A stretch of DNA of 64,000 nt from Neolewinella xylanilytica (GTDB lineage: Bacteria; Bacteroidota; Bacteroidia; Chitinophagales; Saprospiraceae). This document shows, piece after piece, positions 63,814 to 64,000 of the stretch. The stretch covers positions 1,922,001 to 1,986,000 of the forward strand of contig NZ_PTJC01000005.1 in NCBI RefSeq assembly GCF_002934605.1. Direction: 5' to 3'. The notes below the pieces were generated by a model. That model was not told the origin of the DNA and searched no databases. It worked only from the letters and a program-made list of their open reading frames with translations. The position numbers were made by a program, and so were the translations under genes. Every line of letters starts with the position of its first letter. Position 1 is the stretch's first letter.

Positions 63814-64000
63814 TCAGCCGGGTATCGCTAATTGGGTGGCCAACAGGATCAGAAACAGCAGCAGGCTCACCCCCAGCACCGCATTCGTCAGCCAGCCGTT
63901 ATGCAGGGGGCGTACCCAGGCCTTCCGGTTATTCAAATACAAAAGGGTGCCGGCCAGGAAGGGCATGAAGGCGGCCCCCGACACGGCGTAGGCGATGCCG
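63814..64000 (-). CDS. Nramp-type divalent metal transporter, C-terminal part only
   Basis: The gene enters from beyond the right edge; the last 62 codons are visible, ending in TGA at 63814-63816. The peptide contains two hydrophobic segments (AYAVSGAAFMPFLAGTLLYL and LGVSLLLFLILLATQLAIPG) separated by NNRKAWVRPLHNGWLTN. The FMPFLAGTLLYLN stretch followed by an NGWLTN turn resembles the last two helices of Nramp Mn/Fe transporters. Only the C-terminus is present, so the family call is tentative. The stop is 237 bp from the sulfatase start on the same strand. Confidence 0.6.
   Translation of the reverse strand, partial: GIAYAVSGAAFMPFLAGTLLYLNNRKAWVRPLHNGWLTNAVLGVSLLLFLILLATQLAIPG

Overview
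The window looks like chromosomal DNA from a GC-rich member of the Bacteroidota, most likely a Saprospiria/Lewinella-type marine or sediment bacterium. The evidence is four proteins with type IX secretion (T9SS) C-terminal sorting domains, two TonB-dependent receptors, DUF2279 and HhH-domain outer-membrane proteins, repeated TAnnTTTG -7 promoter boxes and few Shine-Dalgarno sequences. The taxonomic call is inferred from gene families and was not tested against a database. No tRNA, rRNA, CRISPR array, insertion sequence or prophage was recognised.

Left part (1-20.6 kb). A leftward run holds a GH20 hexosaminidase lipoprotein, a secreted alpha/beta hydrolase, a Gfo/Idh/MocA oxidoreductase and the start of a lysylphosphatidylglycerol-synthase-type membrane protein. 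Facing the other way is a TonB-dependent receptor behind a clear TPP riboswitch, so it is probably a thiamine or thiamine-precursor importer, followed by an HtrA protease. Next come two paralogous secreted nucleases (lamin-tail, Calx-beta, ExeM-type nuclease, T9SS tail). After them lies a uronate-catabolism operon: kduI, kduD, a degenerate-NUDIX/wHTH regulator and a lipoprotein. A DUF4861 lipoprotein sits nearby.

Middle part (20.6-44.7 kb). metG is followed by the conserved Anbu cluster: a transglutaminase-DUF2126 protein diverging from an ATP-grasp, an alpha-E protein and the Anbu proteasome-like peptidase. PAP2 phosphatase, etfB-etfA, a HerA-like ATPase coupled to a NUC1-type nuclease, DUF2279, rpe, the sulfate-activation genes cysC-cysD-cysN with an MbnP-like lipoprotein, a YkoF-like thiamine-binding protein, an ABC exporter pair and a lipid kinase follow.

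Right part (44.7-64 kb). It contains a large BspA-like surface protein with eleven regular 25-residue repeats, an HhH outer-membrane protein with a D-2-hydroxyacid dehydrogenase, a second TonB-dependent receptor and dnaN. Downstream of dnaN is 1.4 kb of non-coding repeats: a 100-bp quasi-palindromic array and an exact 73-bp tandem array, bracketed by inverted repeats. A tricorn-type protease, a small unknown protein, an M16 peptidase partner lacking HxxEH, a sulfatase lipoprotein and the end of an Nramp-type transporter close the window.

Overall the gene content suits an aerobic polysaccharide and macromolecule degrader (GH20, sulfatase, uronate pathway, secreted nucleases, many proteases). 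The least understood parts are the Anbu cluster and several families of palindromic intergenic repeats.
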